Source of the DNA: Aphelenchoides besseyi
Taxonomy: Eukaryota; Nematoda; Chromadorea; Rhabditida; Aphelenchoididae
Assembly: GCA_024699855.1 (NCBI GenBank)
Contig: JAMPIQ010000004.1
Span: 62,001-126,000, forward strand
Direction: 5' to 3'
Length of the DNA: 64,000 nt
Shown: piece after piece, positions 18,058-28,721 of the stretch
Layout of the letters: each line of letters opens with the position of its first letter
Numbering within the stretch: position 1 is the stretch's first letter
Position numbers and translations under genes: made by a program
The notes under the pieces: generated by a model
Told to the model about the DNA's origin: nothing
Seen by the model: only the letters and a program-made list of their open reading frames with translations
The model's database searches: none

Positions 18058-18372
18058 CTATTGTGCTCGTGTAATAAACTTTTCACTTGAACATAATGGC
18101 CAGAAGACGACCTCACGCTCTGAAAAAATGGAAAACAGGTTGTTATTTGGAATTGGATTTCTGATTGAGTAGTCAGAAACGTTTTGAGAAAGTGCTTTGT
18201 GTATAAATAAACAGTTTTATTGCTTGCTGTCCATAATGAAACAAAACAACTAGAAAGAAACTCTGCAGTTAAGCAAATCAATTCACTGGTTAATCATCCG
18301 CTCGTCGCAAACGTTTCTCGCGTCAAAAAGCGGAAGCAAAAGAACAATAGTTAACAACCTCCGATTGTCATC

Positions 18373-18443
18373 CGTCCTATGGTGTAAAGGCAGCACTTTG
18401 GACTTTGAATCCAACAATCTGAGTTCGATTCTCAGTAGGACGA
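18373..18443 (+). tRNA. tRNA-Gln (TTG anticodon)
   Basis: The acceptor stem CGTCCTA (18373-18379) pairs fully with TAGGACG (18436-18442), followed by discriminator A. The anticodon arm is TTGGA-CTTTGAA-TCCAA with anticodon TTG. The T arm is CTGAG-TTCGATT-CTCAG. The D arm has the G-T-G-T/G-C-A-C form typical of eukaryotic tRNA-Gln. There is no intron. It lies about 315 bp downstream of the Sac2-type gene on the same strand. Confidence 0.93.
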
Positions 18444-18975
18444 AACTTTTTGTCTGAAGAAAGAACTTTTTTGTGAAAAGCGTAAATTCAAGTAACAGCA
18501 TTTTGTTTAGAGATCTTATTGAGCCGTTTCAATCGTATGAAATTCGCAACTCACTATTTAAAGTGAGTACTCGAGTTCATAACATTAAGGAAGTTTCAAA
18601 TCTTGTAAATCCATTTTTGAATCGCAACAATTTGTTATTCCATTCTAGTGGTGTGAGTTTAATCACCACTTGGTTTGAATTAAACTTTGTTCCTGGAAAA
18701 ACGTTGTGCTGGCTATCGTCAGTAGATTTGAAGACTAGCAAACAATAAATTTACAAATTGAAGCCGGCGACTCGCAATTTGAGGTGAGTAATCAAACTCA
18801 AAAAACAAACATCAGAAATGGCTTTGACTACAAGATTCTTCCACTGACTGTCCCTCATAATTGTCGAATGACGTTGAATTGAGTGTTTAAACATTCAGAC
18901 AATTAAATAAGTCAAATCAGTCAATATCTCAACATTTAAAGATCTGATCAAACGTTTTTAGTGGCCATCAAAAAA
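18444..18975. other. intergenic between tRNA-Gln and repeat copy 2
   Basis: AT-rich. A 91-codon plus frame (18473-18748) has no recognisable similarity and no splice context, so it is not called. Confidence 0.45.
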
Positions 18976-19294
18976 AACGCTTTGCAAGTGGCTGGTTCAT
19001 TGATCGTGTACGAATTCGAATCACTACTTGAAGAAGGCACCGGATCTTTAGGTCATTTGAGTCGGAGTTATACGGGTAGCTGCTAGTACATCTTATCGCT
19101 GATCGTGTTAACCTGTTGGGCGATGTTGGGTCGCATATAAACCGGCAAAGCAGTCGACGCGGCCATTTTGCTCACTCCTTTTTTCTCCATTTGCTCTGGG
19201 ATCCCGTTCAGTGGATTAGAATATTGATTTCCATTTACTGCCGCGTTTTCGATTGGGAGTTGAAGGGGTAGTGGAAATTGATGATATTTGTATA
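18976..19294 (-). repeat. 320-bp dispersed repeat, copy 2 (inverted)
   Basis: This is the reverse-complement partner of 1663-1984. It carries the same 69-residue C-terminal frame, with its stop at 19083-19085 on the minus strand, and the same sequence for about 110 bp beyond the stop. The similarity stops within a few bases of the Tc1 element's left terminus at 19300. So the Tc1 copy inserted at, or next to, the edge of this repeat, and the frame's start here (M-S-S-K-L-L-S-S-T-V) is read out of the Tc1 terminal repeat. Confidence 0.7.
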
Positions 19295-19299
19295 CAGTA

Positions 19300-19369
19300 C
19301 TAGACAAAAGTTTGGAAGACACCTGTATCTCGCGAATGGCTGAAAGGAACAGGTCGGTTTTTGTACATT
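19300..19369 (+). repeat. Tc1 left terminal inverted repeat
   Basis: This 70-bp arm matches the reverse complement of 20715-20784 at about 65 positions. It starts directly after a TA. Confidence 0.88.
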
Positions 19370-19440
19370 AAAGTTTTTATTCAAAGAGCATTTGAATGAA
19401 CATAAAAAAAAAGTTGAAAAAATTTAAGCAATAAAAAAAG

Positions 19441-20512
19441 TTAACAAAAATTGAAATGGGGGTGGACAAAAATTTGGAAGGCACTTTGTTTTGTTAAGAT
19501 ATCTGCGCGCCCTCGCTTTTCGACTACGTCCACAAAACGCTTATTTATAGAGGAGAAAAAGGCCTTAATCGTTTGAGCCTTAATCTTCGGAGCGGCGCGA
19601 TGGATTGCGGCCACAAGTGCAGATTTTGTGCGAAATTGACCATTCTTGTATATTTCGTCTTCCATCAGCTTCCAAACGATCTCCATCAAGTTCAAATCCG
19701 GGCTACGAGATAGCCAATCGTTTCGTAGCTACTTGCTGGGCGAGTAAGAGGTCAGTGGTGACTTTCGCCGTGTGAATTGGCGCTAGATCTTGTTGCCACA
19801 CCCAGGACCGGCGTTTCATTTGCCTTCGAATCCACGGGAAAATCTTCAAATTGAGATTGTAAACGTAGTCGACCGCCTTTTAGTGATTGTTGCAAACCTA
19901 TAACATATGAAATTGCCATCAAAAGTTGAAGATATAGACGAAGAACGCACGCTAATCAGCAATTTCCCGGTTGAACAGATGGCACCGAGGATCATGTTTG
20001 ATCTACTGCCCATTTGCCGCTTGTATCGTTTCAAATGAACGTTTTCGGTTCCATAAGAACCTGCACTGTCCAGACAAAAGCGCTTTCGTCGCTGAAAACT
20101 CATGTTGTAAAGTCGGTCCCAGCGATCAAGCCGTGTCGTGCAAAGTTGAGGTGGTTCAGGCAGTGTGTGTCCGTGAGAGGAAGCCGCTTCTTAACAAACT
20201 CGTAGAAGACATTGTCGCGATTCAGCCAGTGGCGAATCGATCGTCGATCGACCTCCAAGTTATTCTGGATTGAACGCGAGGTAACGCGGTTACCGCCTTA
20301 AGTTCGTTGACTACATGGCGTTTAATACGACGACGAAGGCGCGAATTCACTTTCTTTGGACGACCGAAAGTCTTGCCCGTCTTTCTGCTCGAATTTTTGA
20401 GTACTCGCTCAACAATTGACTTCAAAACTTTACATTGCGTCGCCGTTCCTCTAATACTTCGTAAAATCGCGTACTGTTCCTTTATTTCTTTTTTGTTCTC
20501 GTCCAAAAGCAT
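19441..20512 (-). pseudogene. Tc1-type transposase, frameshifted
   Basis: The pieces in order on the minus strand are: a paired helix-turn-helix DNA-binding region with the G-R-P-K-K-V-N-S-R GRPR-like hinge (20512 to about 20280); a second HTH part (S-R-S-I-Q-N-N-L-E-V-D) in another frame; and catalytic-core pieces V-F-S-D-E-S-A-F (first Asp), Q-Q-D-L-A-P-I-H-T-A-K (second Asp) and R-S-P-D-L-N-L-M-E-I-V-W (third acidic residue). These blocks lie in different frames with stops between them, so no full-length transposase can be made. The last block stays open to the end (V-D-V-V-E-K-R-G-R). Confidence 0.88.
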
Positions 20513-20714
20513 CTAAAATGAAATAATATTTATCGACAAAACTAAAAATATGAAAAAACCACTCATTACTAATGCATTCAAAAAACTCAATAAACCAAGT
20601 GGCTTCTAAACTTTTGTCCACTCGATTTTCGAGTTACGCAACCTTTTCTATAATTGAGCGTCACGCGCCGACTTTTTTCTATGTTCATTCAAATACTCTT
20701 TGTCTAAGAGGTTC

Positions 20715-20784
20715 AATGTACAAAAACCGACCTGTTCCCTGCAGCCATTCGCGAAATACAGGTGTCTTTCAAACTTTTGTCCAG
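20715..20784 (-). repeat. Tc1 right terminal inverted repeat
   Basis: This is the partner of 19300-19369, followed directly by TA. It includes GACACCTGTATTTCGCGAAT on the minus strand, shared with the left arm apart from one base. Confidence 0.88.
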
Positions 20785-20786
20785 TA

Positions 20787-21266
20787 CTCGAATCCGAAGT
20801 TTACAATCACCTATCCCGTGGTCATCCGAAGCTCTAATCTTGATTGCCTCATGTCGCTTTTCTCCGCGTTGGTCAAGAATTGTGTTCACTGTTGTTGTGT
20901 TGTTGCAGCTTGTTGTTATGCTTTCTTCCCATTTCCTACGCATTTCAATTTGTTGTTTGAGTTTGTTAAGTCAAGTTTGAGCTTGTGAATAACTCTACGA
21001 CTGTCGTTGTCATCACTCTTTTTGTTAACAGACACCGAAGAAAATTTGGAGACTTCGATTTTAATGAATCTTAGAAATCTTGTAAGAGAGTGTTATCCAC
21101 TTTTTGGCTTGGAGTTTCGTGATCTTATCTATGTTAGAGTGCTTGACGTGTTCAATTCTTTGTTGGTTCTTCGATGTCTCAATTTCATATTTCGAATCCG
21201 GTTGAAACAACTATTTCTATTAAGCTAAAGAAATTCTAAATTGTTGGTTTCAGCTAATCGAAAAAC
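20787..21266. other. intergenic right of the Tc1 copy
   Basis: AT-rich. A 73-codon plus frame at 21007-21228 contains a possible short exon followed by a GTAAGAG donor, but it cannot be tied to the next gene with confidence. Confidence 0.4.
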
Positions 21267-22641
21267 ATGGATATTCGCGGACGCGCAATTCTTTTGGAAC
21301 GATACGAAAGTGGAGTCTGCACTGTCGACGAAGCGATGAAACAAGTGATCGCGGAGCTGGGCCCAAAATTTGATGAGCAAGGAGGAAGCTTTTTTTTGGT
21401 ACCGGCGGTTCCAAAAAAACCAATTGGACATCAGTTCCGGTGCGTGCGAGGCAGATTGTGCGCTGCTCAAGAATGGAACGTTCTTCTGCGCATCTCGGGC
21501 ACTTTTCCAATCCGACAGATCGACAGGACTCAACACCCTTTGCGACACGTCGGGAGTAGATGACCGCTTCTACATCGGCTTCTGTTGGCCATCTAATTAT
21601 GTTGTAGACACGTTCTACGGAATCAAGAAGTAATTCCAAATATTAACTTGTATTAGCAGTTCAATTTCAGGAACATTGTTTTGGATTGTTCAACCATTCC
21701 AACCAATGACATGGGCAGTGAAGTTGTAACGAAGTTACAAATTTCTGCTCTACATTTTGTCACCGACGACCACGTTTTGGGCATTGGAGACGATTTCTCT
21801 GATCGACGCCTGAAAGTTTTTCGCGGCACCTTCAACATTGAATCTTGTGTTTTGAAGATTCAAAAGGTGATCGCGTTTGATGGTCTGTGGATGGCCCATT
21901 ACGTGATGTTGAACATGGTATCACATCAACCTTCAATTTTGTTGGGCTCTGAGGACTCAACTCAAATGCAACACGCAGTCATCAACATGAACGACGACCA
22001 TCTTTCACTTGATAATATGACTGACGTGCCGTCTACAATCAACTTCCCGATGGCACTTGACGACAAAATTTATGGGTTCAGTGGTTTTGGTATTGTGGAT
22101 GTGCAAGAATTGGTCGTGTTTTCCTTAACTAGTAGAACGAAGACTGTCCACAAAGTTGAAACAAAAAGATCTAACAAGAACCGATCTCCAAGAGGTACAC
22201 TTTCTACGATCTATTGAAGCTAAACTGTATTTTAGGACGCAGCGCATACTTGGAATGGAAACAAACTTTGGGTGGCAAGGTTTAATTATGAAACTCTCAC
22301 ATCCAGTTTAATCGAGTTCGATCTTCCGACTTTGAAATGGCGGGAAACCAAGCTCGAGATCAAAGGAAAAGTTCAAGGACTACTGCTGATCAACAACTCG
22401 CTGATTCTTCATAGTTTGAAGTTTCGAGATGGTGCGTACGACAGTATGTATTACAGATTTCCGTTTGGGTAAGTGAAACTGTTCTATTATTAAAATACTT
22501 CGTTTTAGACGCCGTGATTCTCTGAGCAATTCTGTATGGAATTCAGTTCGTCATATTTCCCAAGTTCATCCGCAATTTAACCGTTGGATGGCACCTAAAC
22601 TGCCCCATCGTTTACATAACTATTTACCAATCTGGGACTGA
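21267..22641 (+). CDS. HTH_48-like N-terminus with beta-propeller-like C-terminus, unknown
   Basis: Not recognised as a named gene. The N-terminal 60 residues (L-L-E-R-Y-E-S-G to F-F-W-Y-R-R-F-Q-K-N) resemble the Mos1-type HTH that heads many nematode FTH/F-box proteins. The two halves of this motif lie in different frames, so either there is a one-base indel near 21370 or a 37-nt intron (GTGATC to GCAAG) with atypical ends. Downstream exons join well: I-K-K-N-I-V-L-D across a 39-nt intron near 21632-21670, a long exon to about 22193, then a kelch-like A-H-T-W-N-G-N-K-L-W-V strand after the next intron, and a final exon ending at 22641. The alternating short beta strands of the C-terminal part suggest a propeller, but no clear repeat was counted. 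It may be a damaged gene. Confidence 0.55.
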
Positions 22642-22835
22642 TAAGTAATTTTAACGTCTTTTGTATGATAATAAACTTGTTGACCGTTTGTATAATCACC
22701 GTACATTGCTCTTATTCGCCAAATTTCGACTGAACTCGTATGGTTTATCTCTGTACTTACAATTTTGACGATAATCTGAGTGGAGGATGAGAGCTTATCT
22801 ATCAATTTGAGAGCATTCTAAGAACATCAATTCCA
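22620..22835 (-). pseudogene. AP-2-like exon relic
   Basis: A minus-strand frame reads I-D-K-L-S-S-S-T-Q-I-I-V-K-I-V-S-T-E-I-N. It matches L-D-R-L-S-F-S-T-Q-N-V-V-R-L-V-T-T-E-M-N in the AP-2-like locus at 38.3-38.9 kb. About 80 bp are also clearly related at DNA level (22728-22810 against 38710-38790). Past this block the frame diverges and stops at 22620, overlapping the 3' end of the plus-strand gene. It has no neighbouring exons of its own, so a copied and decaying exon is the best reading. It could also be an exon of a small unrecognised gene. Confidence 0.4.
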
Positions 22836-24163
22836 TCACGTTATCGGGAATGAATTAACAGATTCGTTTGTTCATTCACAAAAATTTTCCACGTGAATTT
22901 GAGTACGCAGTCAAATTGGCGAAAATCCTGATGTCGACCCTTGACTTGTGGAACAGCTTGTGTTGTTGTTGTTTTCGATAATGAACTCCACATATCGATT
23001 TAATAAAATTGGATTCAACTTTTGTGTTGTCATTTTGGTTTATAGTTCAGTTCAAAAAGAAGTTCATTTAACAAACGTGTTAATCGAATTCTGAACTCTT
23101 CGCATTTCTTCGAATTTAACGAACCACTGAGATCTCAATACTTTTGATTGGTCAAAGACAGTTGTTTAAACGCGAAAACAAAAATTCGTGACTTTTATCG
23201 GTTTGTCAAAACCGTCGAAATGATAGGAGTCACTTCGCACTCTTTCACCGATTATCAACAGCAAATTGTGAGGTCGAGAAGAACGTTTGCGCGGTAATAA
23301 ATGTCATTTTGGGGTGAATAAATTGAATTCCCGTTCTTAATCATCACCCACACGCTTTCTCATTTCTCCCCGATTGTCACGTTTGCACTCGGAGAACAGA
23401 GCTTTTCGTGACTGGTTTTTTTCGATCTGTTTTCAAACGCAGTGTCCGCGTTGCTTTCTTATCAACGGCGTCTTCTCTCTTAAGTCCGATGTTTATAATC
23501 GAACCGGTGGCCAGGCAGTCTCTCACCTGATCTCCGATCACGTGCCAAAATTTGACTCAATTCAACAGTGACCGCCGTTTTGATTGACATTTTTGAGTTT
23601 AAATGTCGAGACACTAATTAACGACTTGAATAGCAAATTCTGTTCTATGCTTTACGCCCATCCCATAATTCTTATTTAACGACCAATTAAACCGCCCGTA
23701 CGTCGATGACACCACTTTTGTTGTTGATGACCTGCGTTTAGATGAGTGGTCATTAACCGAAATCTTTGTAGCAATCGAAAGATTTGCAAAACTTGCTGGT
23801 TGAGAAATCTACGAACGTGCACATTTTTGTTTTGCTGGGCGGAGTAAATATTTTCGGTTGGTGGAACATTCCGAATCAAACGTTTGCTTCTTTCTGCGAG
23901 CTCATGATCTCATTTCAAATCAACAACCGATTGTAGCACGTGAATTCTTTGATTTGACCTTTCTGATGTTCGCATTCGTGTAAAAAACTTTCTGATCGCT
24001 GGTTGTAGTTTCTGTTCTCCCGCTCAATGCACTTGTTTTCGAATCGCAGCGAACCGAAACGTTTCGGTTTCGGGAGTCTGTTGAAGTTGGAGAAACAAAA
24101 GAACAAGTAAGTCTACGTGGTTATTGAATTCAAATTTATCTTTTAAGAAGCTGCAGAACTCCA
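22836..24163. other. gene-poor stretch
   Basis: This 1.3-kb stretch holds short frames on both strands without family resemblance. A TTTTAAG acceptor-like site lies about 15 bases before the next start codon. Confidence 0.45.
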
Positions 24164-25682
24164 ATGTCTATTGAAGCCAAACCGAGCACTTCAAAATGTC
24201 CGAAATCGTATGGTCCACGTATGAGTGTCGAAAGCTTGAGTGTAATGATGGATTTTTGGTTACGTCAAGGCGATCAATCAACAGTTTACTGTCATGATTG
24301 TACAACATCGAAAATCCAAACTATAAGGAAAATGCTGGTAAATAGTTTAGTTCATACATTTGATGGAGAACTTTCAGTTTATGAGCAAGAATGGACTTTC
24401 TGCTGCTCGTTACCTTTTCAATTTAATGAACGCAGAGATCTATGCGCCCATTGAAGCACACCCATACGCTCGAAAAAGTTTGTTTTCAACAATCTATATT
24501 AACTCAAATTGGATTTTTAGGATTACCGGGAAGTTTGTGTTTTTATCGTTCAACCGCCAATCCGATTGTACGCATTTGCGTAGACTACGAATTTCTAAAT
24601 TTGTTTTGGCGCCTAGATTTTATCCGTCTGCCAATTCAACGGCTTCATGTTGAGATGTACGTAACGCAGGCAAGAATCAATGAGCTAACAAATATGTTCG
24701 AAGGTTTGCAACTAGAAAACTTGTTAATTTGATATTGTGTTTAGGCTCTATAAGAGAATTGATATGGAGAAACGGTGACTTGGAACGTGCATTGGCGATT
24801 ATTACGAGCTGTACGGAAAATTTGCGACATCTCGAGTGTGACATCAATTTGCTTCAATCGGCTCGTTTTCCACAATTGCGATTAAATGCTTTCAAGAGCT
24901 TGAAAGTGAAAGCTGATTTCCATCAAATTGCTTTGCTTTTCCAACAAAACATTACGCATATCGATCTGTCCGAATTGACAGCTGCCGATGGAGTTTCTTT
25001 TACGCAAACATTCTTTCGGTAATCAATCGGCCAACAACATTAACGAACGACTTCAGTTCTTCATTGCCTATTCCGCCGCAAAACGATTTGGTTTCGGCCC
25101 GATTGCGATTGAACGTCTGTCAGGCATCCGAACTGATGACCACAGTCACAGCAATAAGACAATTTTCGCCCAATTTACGTCGTGTAGAATTCCTCAGACA
25201 CATCAGGTTTGTTCTACATCATTTTTACGATCTCAAAAGACCAAACCTTTGTTTCAATTAGCGACCTTAGTTCTGCAACAAAAAGTTCTTTTTTAGTGGC
25301 ATTGAATTCGACTCGGATGTTGCGCAGTTTTTGTTTCTGGAGATCGAACAAATTCACAGTGCGGTTCGATCGGCACGAATCGAAAATGTGGATCTGTTGA
25401 TTCGCTGTGTCTATTCGTTACAACCCGAGGAATTTCACTTTCGGGTAACAAGTTAAGTCAATGCATTCATTTTTACTATTTCAGTCAAATGCCACACTTT
25501 CGGTTGTCTGTAGTGTCGATAGAGTGGAACTTAATTGGCGTCCACCCTCCTCAGTCAGCAATTCGTTCGGTCGACGCTGCGAATCCATTGATTTAAGCGA
25601 TTCCACAACTGCTCTTCGAAACTTTGTACATCAGTTCGTATCAAAAATGGAATCCGATTATGGTAAAGTCGAATGCTACTAA
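24164..25682 (+). CDS. unknown protein with Leu-rich repeat-like middle
   Basis: Seven exons with short introns join in phase from M-S-I-E-A-K-P-S-T-S-K to E-S-D-Y-G-K-V-E-C-Y. Visible joins are at I-R-K-M-L|F-M-S-K-N, A-R-K|R-L-P-G-S, N-M-F-E-G|S-I-R-E-L, T-F-F-R|S-S-L-P-I, R-H-I-S|G-I-E-F-D and F-H-F-R|S-N-A-T-L. The middle has regularly spaced leucines and strands (L-R-H-L-E-C-D-I-N-L, I-T-H-I-D-L-S-E-L, N-L-R-R-V-E-F-L), like the irregular leucine-rich half of an F-box or FTH-type protein. No F-box was found. There is no signal peptide or membrane segment. It follows another unrecognised gene on the same strand and may belong to a rapidly evolving family. Confidence 0.65.
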
Positions 25683-26105
25683 TTCGGATACATCTCAACA
25701 TGTACGACTGCAATATACTGTATTTATTTGTCAATGTAAATTCTGACAATAAACTAACGAATTGTAACTGTCAAATTCAATTTCAATGCCAAATCTGAAT
25801 CTAATCGGAAAGGTCCAGCAAAAAAGGTCACGGCATATCGATAACAGTGGTTGTCATAGGAACGGTTTAGTGGACAAATCGCATGCCACCTAATACTAAT
25901 TTATCAGTGGAAATGCATGAGACTTTGCGCTTGTTGTTATGATGCTTCATTGTACTTTCCATTGTAGTTTCCGATTGCTCATCTCTTACTGATCAAGCGA
26001 CATAGACAATTGATAGCGTAAAAGTAAGTTCGTGGAATTGGCGGTCGTCATAAAACTTTGACATTCTGTGAAGTAAGTCACGCAATTTTCTTTTGTTTTA
26101 GTCAA
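25683..26105. other. intergenic
   Basis: A polyadenylation signal (AATAAA near 25750) follows the upstream gene. Nothing else is supported. A TTTTAG acceptor ends at 26101, four bases before the next ATG. Confidence 0.5.
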
Positions 26106-27000
26106 ATGATTTTCATCACGTCTCTGCTGCTTCTATTTGCGATTTTCATTTTCGTGGTGCTGGCAAAGTCGCTTTCTCGCTTCAAAACGGAATTCTCGTG
26201 GTATCAACGAACAACGACAAGGCCATCGGTATGTAAAGTAATTTTTCGAAAAGCATCCCAATTTCTTCATTTCGCTCCTTCACTTCGTTTCTCAACATCA
26301 CCTGTTTTCTTTTATAACTTGTTTTGCATGACGGATTAGTACAAATCCACCCCCATAGCTTCCAAAAGTAGTGGGACAGAATTCGCAAAGTGGATTATGT
26401 GGGGCGGTCGGGTTTCGAAGAGCTGGCACAGTCGGTAGAGTATTTTCAGCCTATTGATTGAATGTACGAAAGCAGGTGTATAGTTTTCGATCTTACTATT
26501 TTCGTCTCAAAACAACTTCGATTACTTATTGTTGGACGTTTTTAGAATCGGGTCTGTCGTACTGTGGTTATTCAAAATCAGATCCCTCAAGCCCATTCTT
26601 CCAACACTTATCAACAATGTCATCCGAATCGACGACAGTCGCCATTGCGCGAAGGGCCGTTTCCACTTCAAATCTGTCGAAACCAACCAATTCAACAGTC
26701 CACACTTCCGCGTTGTCAATCCGTTCCGACACATTTAATGGATGCAAACAATCATGTAACTACGAGTTTTGCTTACGTACCGGTAAGCTTCAAAGATTCG
26801 CAAACCCTATACAATCTTAATTGCAGAGTCGGACGTTTGTTCCAATGACCGAACCGTACGGTCATCAGCCCTTGTACTATCATCCCAGCATGATACAGTA
26901 TCAAGAACCGCCCCCACCCTACTTCCCCAACTCGTTTCAATCAACTTATATCGAATCAATTGTTCCATCGGCTCCACCAATGAACGAAGCAAAAGAGTGA
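26106..27000 (+). CDS. small membrane protein with PPPPY tail
   Basis: Four exons can be chained. Exon 1 starts M-I-F-I-T-S-L-L-L-L-F-A-I-F-I-F-V-V-L-A, a membrane or signal-anchor segment, then a basic stretch. Exon 2 (from about 26339, Y-K-S-T-P-I-A-S-K) is short. Exon 3 (from about 26547) has C-R-T-V-V-I-Q-N-Q and a Gln/Pro/Ser-rich run with a few cysteines. Exon 4 (from about 26826) is Tyr/Pro-rich with Q-E-P-P-P-P-Y-F and ends S-A-P-P-M-N-E-A-K-E. A P-P-P-P-Y motif is a WW-domain ligand, as in WBP1, Shisa or CYYR1-like adaptors, so an interaction with WW-type ligases such as the one at 12-15 kb is conceivable. That is inference. The exon 2 boundaries are the weakest. Confidence 0.55.
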
Positions 27001-27217
27001 GCTCAATAATCATGTCCAAGATATTCTCCAGTCTAATTCATGCAATCCGAAAAAATTGATCTTTGTTTTTACGCCAAATTTGTATTCTGCTATTGAATAA
27101 ACAAGTGTATTGTTCAGTTGTTTGTTTGTTAGATACAATGAGTATTGTCTGTTAGATAAGCGCGCAACGCCTCGTTAAAGTATTCAGTTGCATAACAACA
27201 GATATTGATTCACCAAA

Positions 27218-27402
27218 TCAATAGTCAACATCAACATGGCACTCTTAATGAGAAGTGTAAACATAGAAAATTTTATGTTACCTTTGGCGTTCTGTTCTTT
27301 CGTGTTGGGATCTTGAATCACAGACAACAAGATGCGAGTCGCCTCAGCTTCCTTTGCATCTTTCTTCAAAATCGAATTCACACTTCTCGTTTGAAGAGCC
27401 AT
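27218..27402 (-). CDS. candidate small protein, divergent from HP1 gene
   Basis: A 48-codon product is possible: M-A-L-Q-T-R-S-V-N-S-I-L-K-K-D-A-K, a helical amphipathic stretch, then D-P-N-T-K-E-Q-N-A-K, a short intron (GTAACAT to CATTAAG) and E-C-H-V-D-V-D-Y before the stop. The start lies about 95 bp from the HP1 start on the opposite strand, consistent with a shared promoter. No family is recognised. The alternative is to read through the intron into a hydrophobic 70-codon frame. It could be chance. Confidence 0.3.
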
Positions 27403-27496
27403 AAATCGCTCGTTTTTACATGTGATTGTTAATCGCTTGATTTCTTTGAATGCACCATGACCTTTAAACCTCTTGATTCATCGACATGCTTGCAGA

Positions 27497-28535
27497 ATGG
27501 CCGAGGTCGAGACTACGAATGATCAGTACATTGTTGAGGCGATCTTGGACAAGAGATTCAAAAAGAATGGAAAAGTGGAGTATTTAATCAAATGGCAAGG
27601 ATACAATGGGCTGGATGACAACACTTGGGAACCGAAAGAAAATTGCGTAAGTGAAGGAATTTGAAAATAAATTATAATCGCTTCGAACTTCAGCAGTGTG
27701 AAGAACTGATAGAAACATTCGAAAAGAACTGGAAAGGAAAACAAGGCAAGAAACGAAGCATAACAGCTACGAAATCTCGGTCTCACAAAGCCGACACGTC
27801 ATCATCAAAGGTAACGTTTGTTGTGAACGATGATCATGTTTCTTAATGAGTAAGTTGATTTCAGAGTCAACAAATTAGGAAAACTGAAATCATTATAAAT
27901 TCTGATGCATCCAATAGTTCTTCCGATTCTGAACCTTGCACGTCTTCTATAAAGCATCGTCGATTCGCTCAACCGCCGGTAAGTTGACATTCAAACTTTC
28001 TGAGACATTACGATGTTTTCTTTTCTAACTTCAATAGTATCTGTTTCTAATTCTCTGTTTATTTCAGTCAGCGACCATGATTCCCGAATCGTCAAACAGT
28101 TTTCAGCGATTGAGTATCAGTTCAGAAAGCAGTACCCGAAATCAAAGTCCAAGTATAAAGAAACGAGACAAGAAAGAGAATGTTCAGCCCGTATCAGCTG
28201 CTGCACCTCGAGCTAACAGTCTAGCAAAACAGTCCGTCAGTATCGAACAATCATTCAAACAATGGGAAAAGGAATCATATCGAGCCGAAAAAGAAACGGT
28301 GAAGAAAATCATCGGATGCAACAGTAACAAAGGAGAGGTATGGATTCTGTGTCGTTTCTCCGAAGCCGATACGCCTGCTACTGCGGACGTTGAGCCAACT
28401 CCACTCCATGTAGTTCGCGAACATTGTCCACAAGTGAGTTTCCAACGCCATCAATCACCAATACAGTCACCGTTTTAGCTTCTTCTCGATTACTGGGCTG
28501 CAAGGCTCGTCTTCGTGGATAACAAAACCGTTTAA
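27497..28535 (+). CDS. hpl: HP1-type chromobox protein
   Basis: Five exons. The N-terminal chromodomain reads [21 protein letters not shown] and N-T-W-E-P-K-E-N-C, keeping the aromatic cage residues for methyl-lysine (Tyr, Trp, and Trp in N-T-W-E-P). A long Ser/Lys-rich hinge of about 130 residues follows. The C-terminus is a chromo shadow domain: [23 protein letters not shown] and [12 protein letters not shown]. This architecture defines heterochromatin protein 1, which reads H3K9 methylation and dimerises through the shadow domain. TTGCAG ends one base before the ATG, a likely trans-splice site. The gene is followed 187 bp later on the same strand by a Cys-rich CXC protein. Confidence 0.93.
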
Positions 28536-28721
28536 CAACACCTTTCTATTAAATGAACTCTCTCGAGATTAAAGTTATTTTATATTTTTTTATAAGAACA
28601 TTTTTTCTATATGAATAAATTTGCCGCTACAATTTGTATGCTTTTCTGAACTTATACATTTTGTTGTACTCGACTTTTATTTAAATTAAACCGAGCATAT
28701 CGATTGTCCTGTTGATCTAGA

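Larger units (their letters stand above)
19300..20784 (-). mobile_element. Tc1/mariner-family transposon, decayed
   Basis: A 1485-bp element is flanked by TA on both sides (19298-19299 and 20785-20786), the canonical Tc1/mariner target duplication. Its 70-bp terminal inverted repeats (19300-19369 and 20715-20784) begin CTAGACAAAAG and CTGGACAAAAG and differ at about five positions. The interior encodes a Tc1-type transposase on the minus strand, broken by frameshifts and stops. The near-identical termini suggest a fairly recent insertion followed by small disabling mutations, or mobilisation by a transposase made elsewhere. Confidence 0.9.

Noticed and set aside
21250..21639. 129-codon minus-strand frame
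   Set aside because: It is the antisense shadow of the better supported plus-strand gene.
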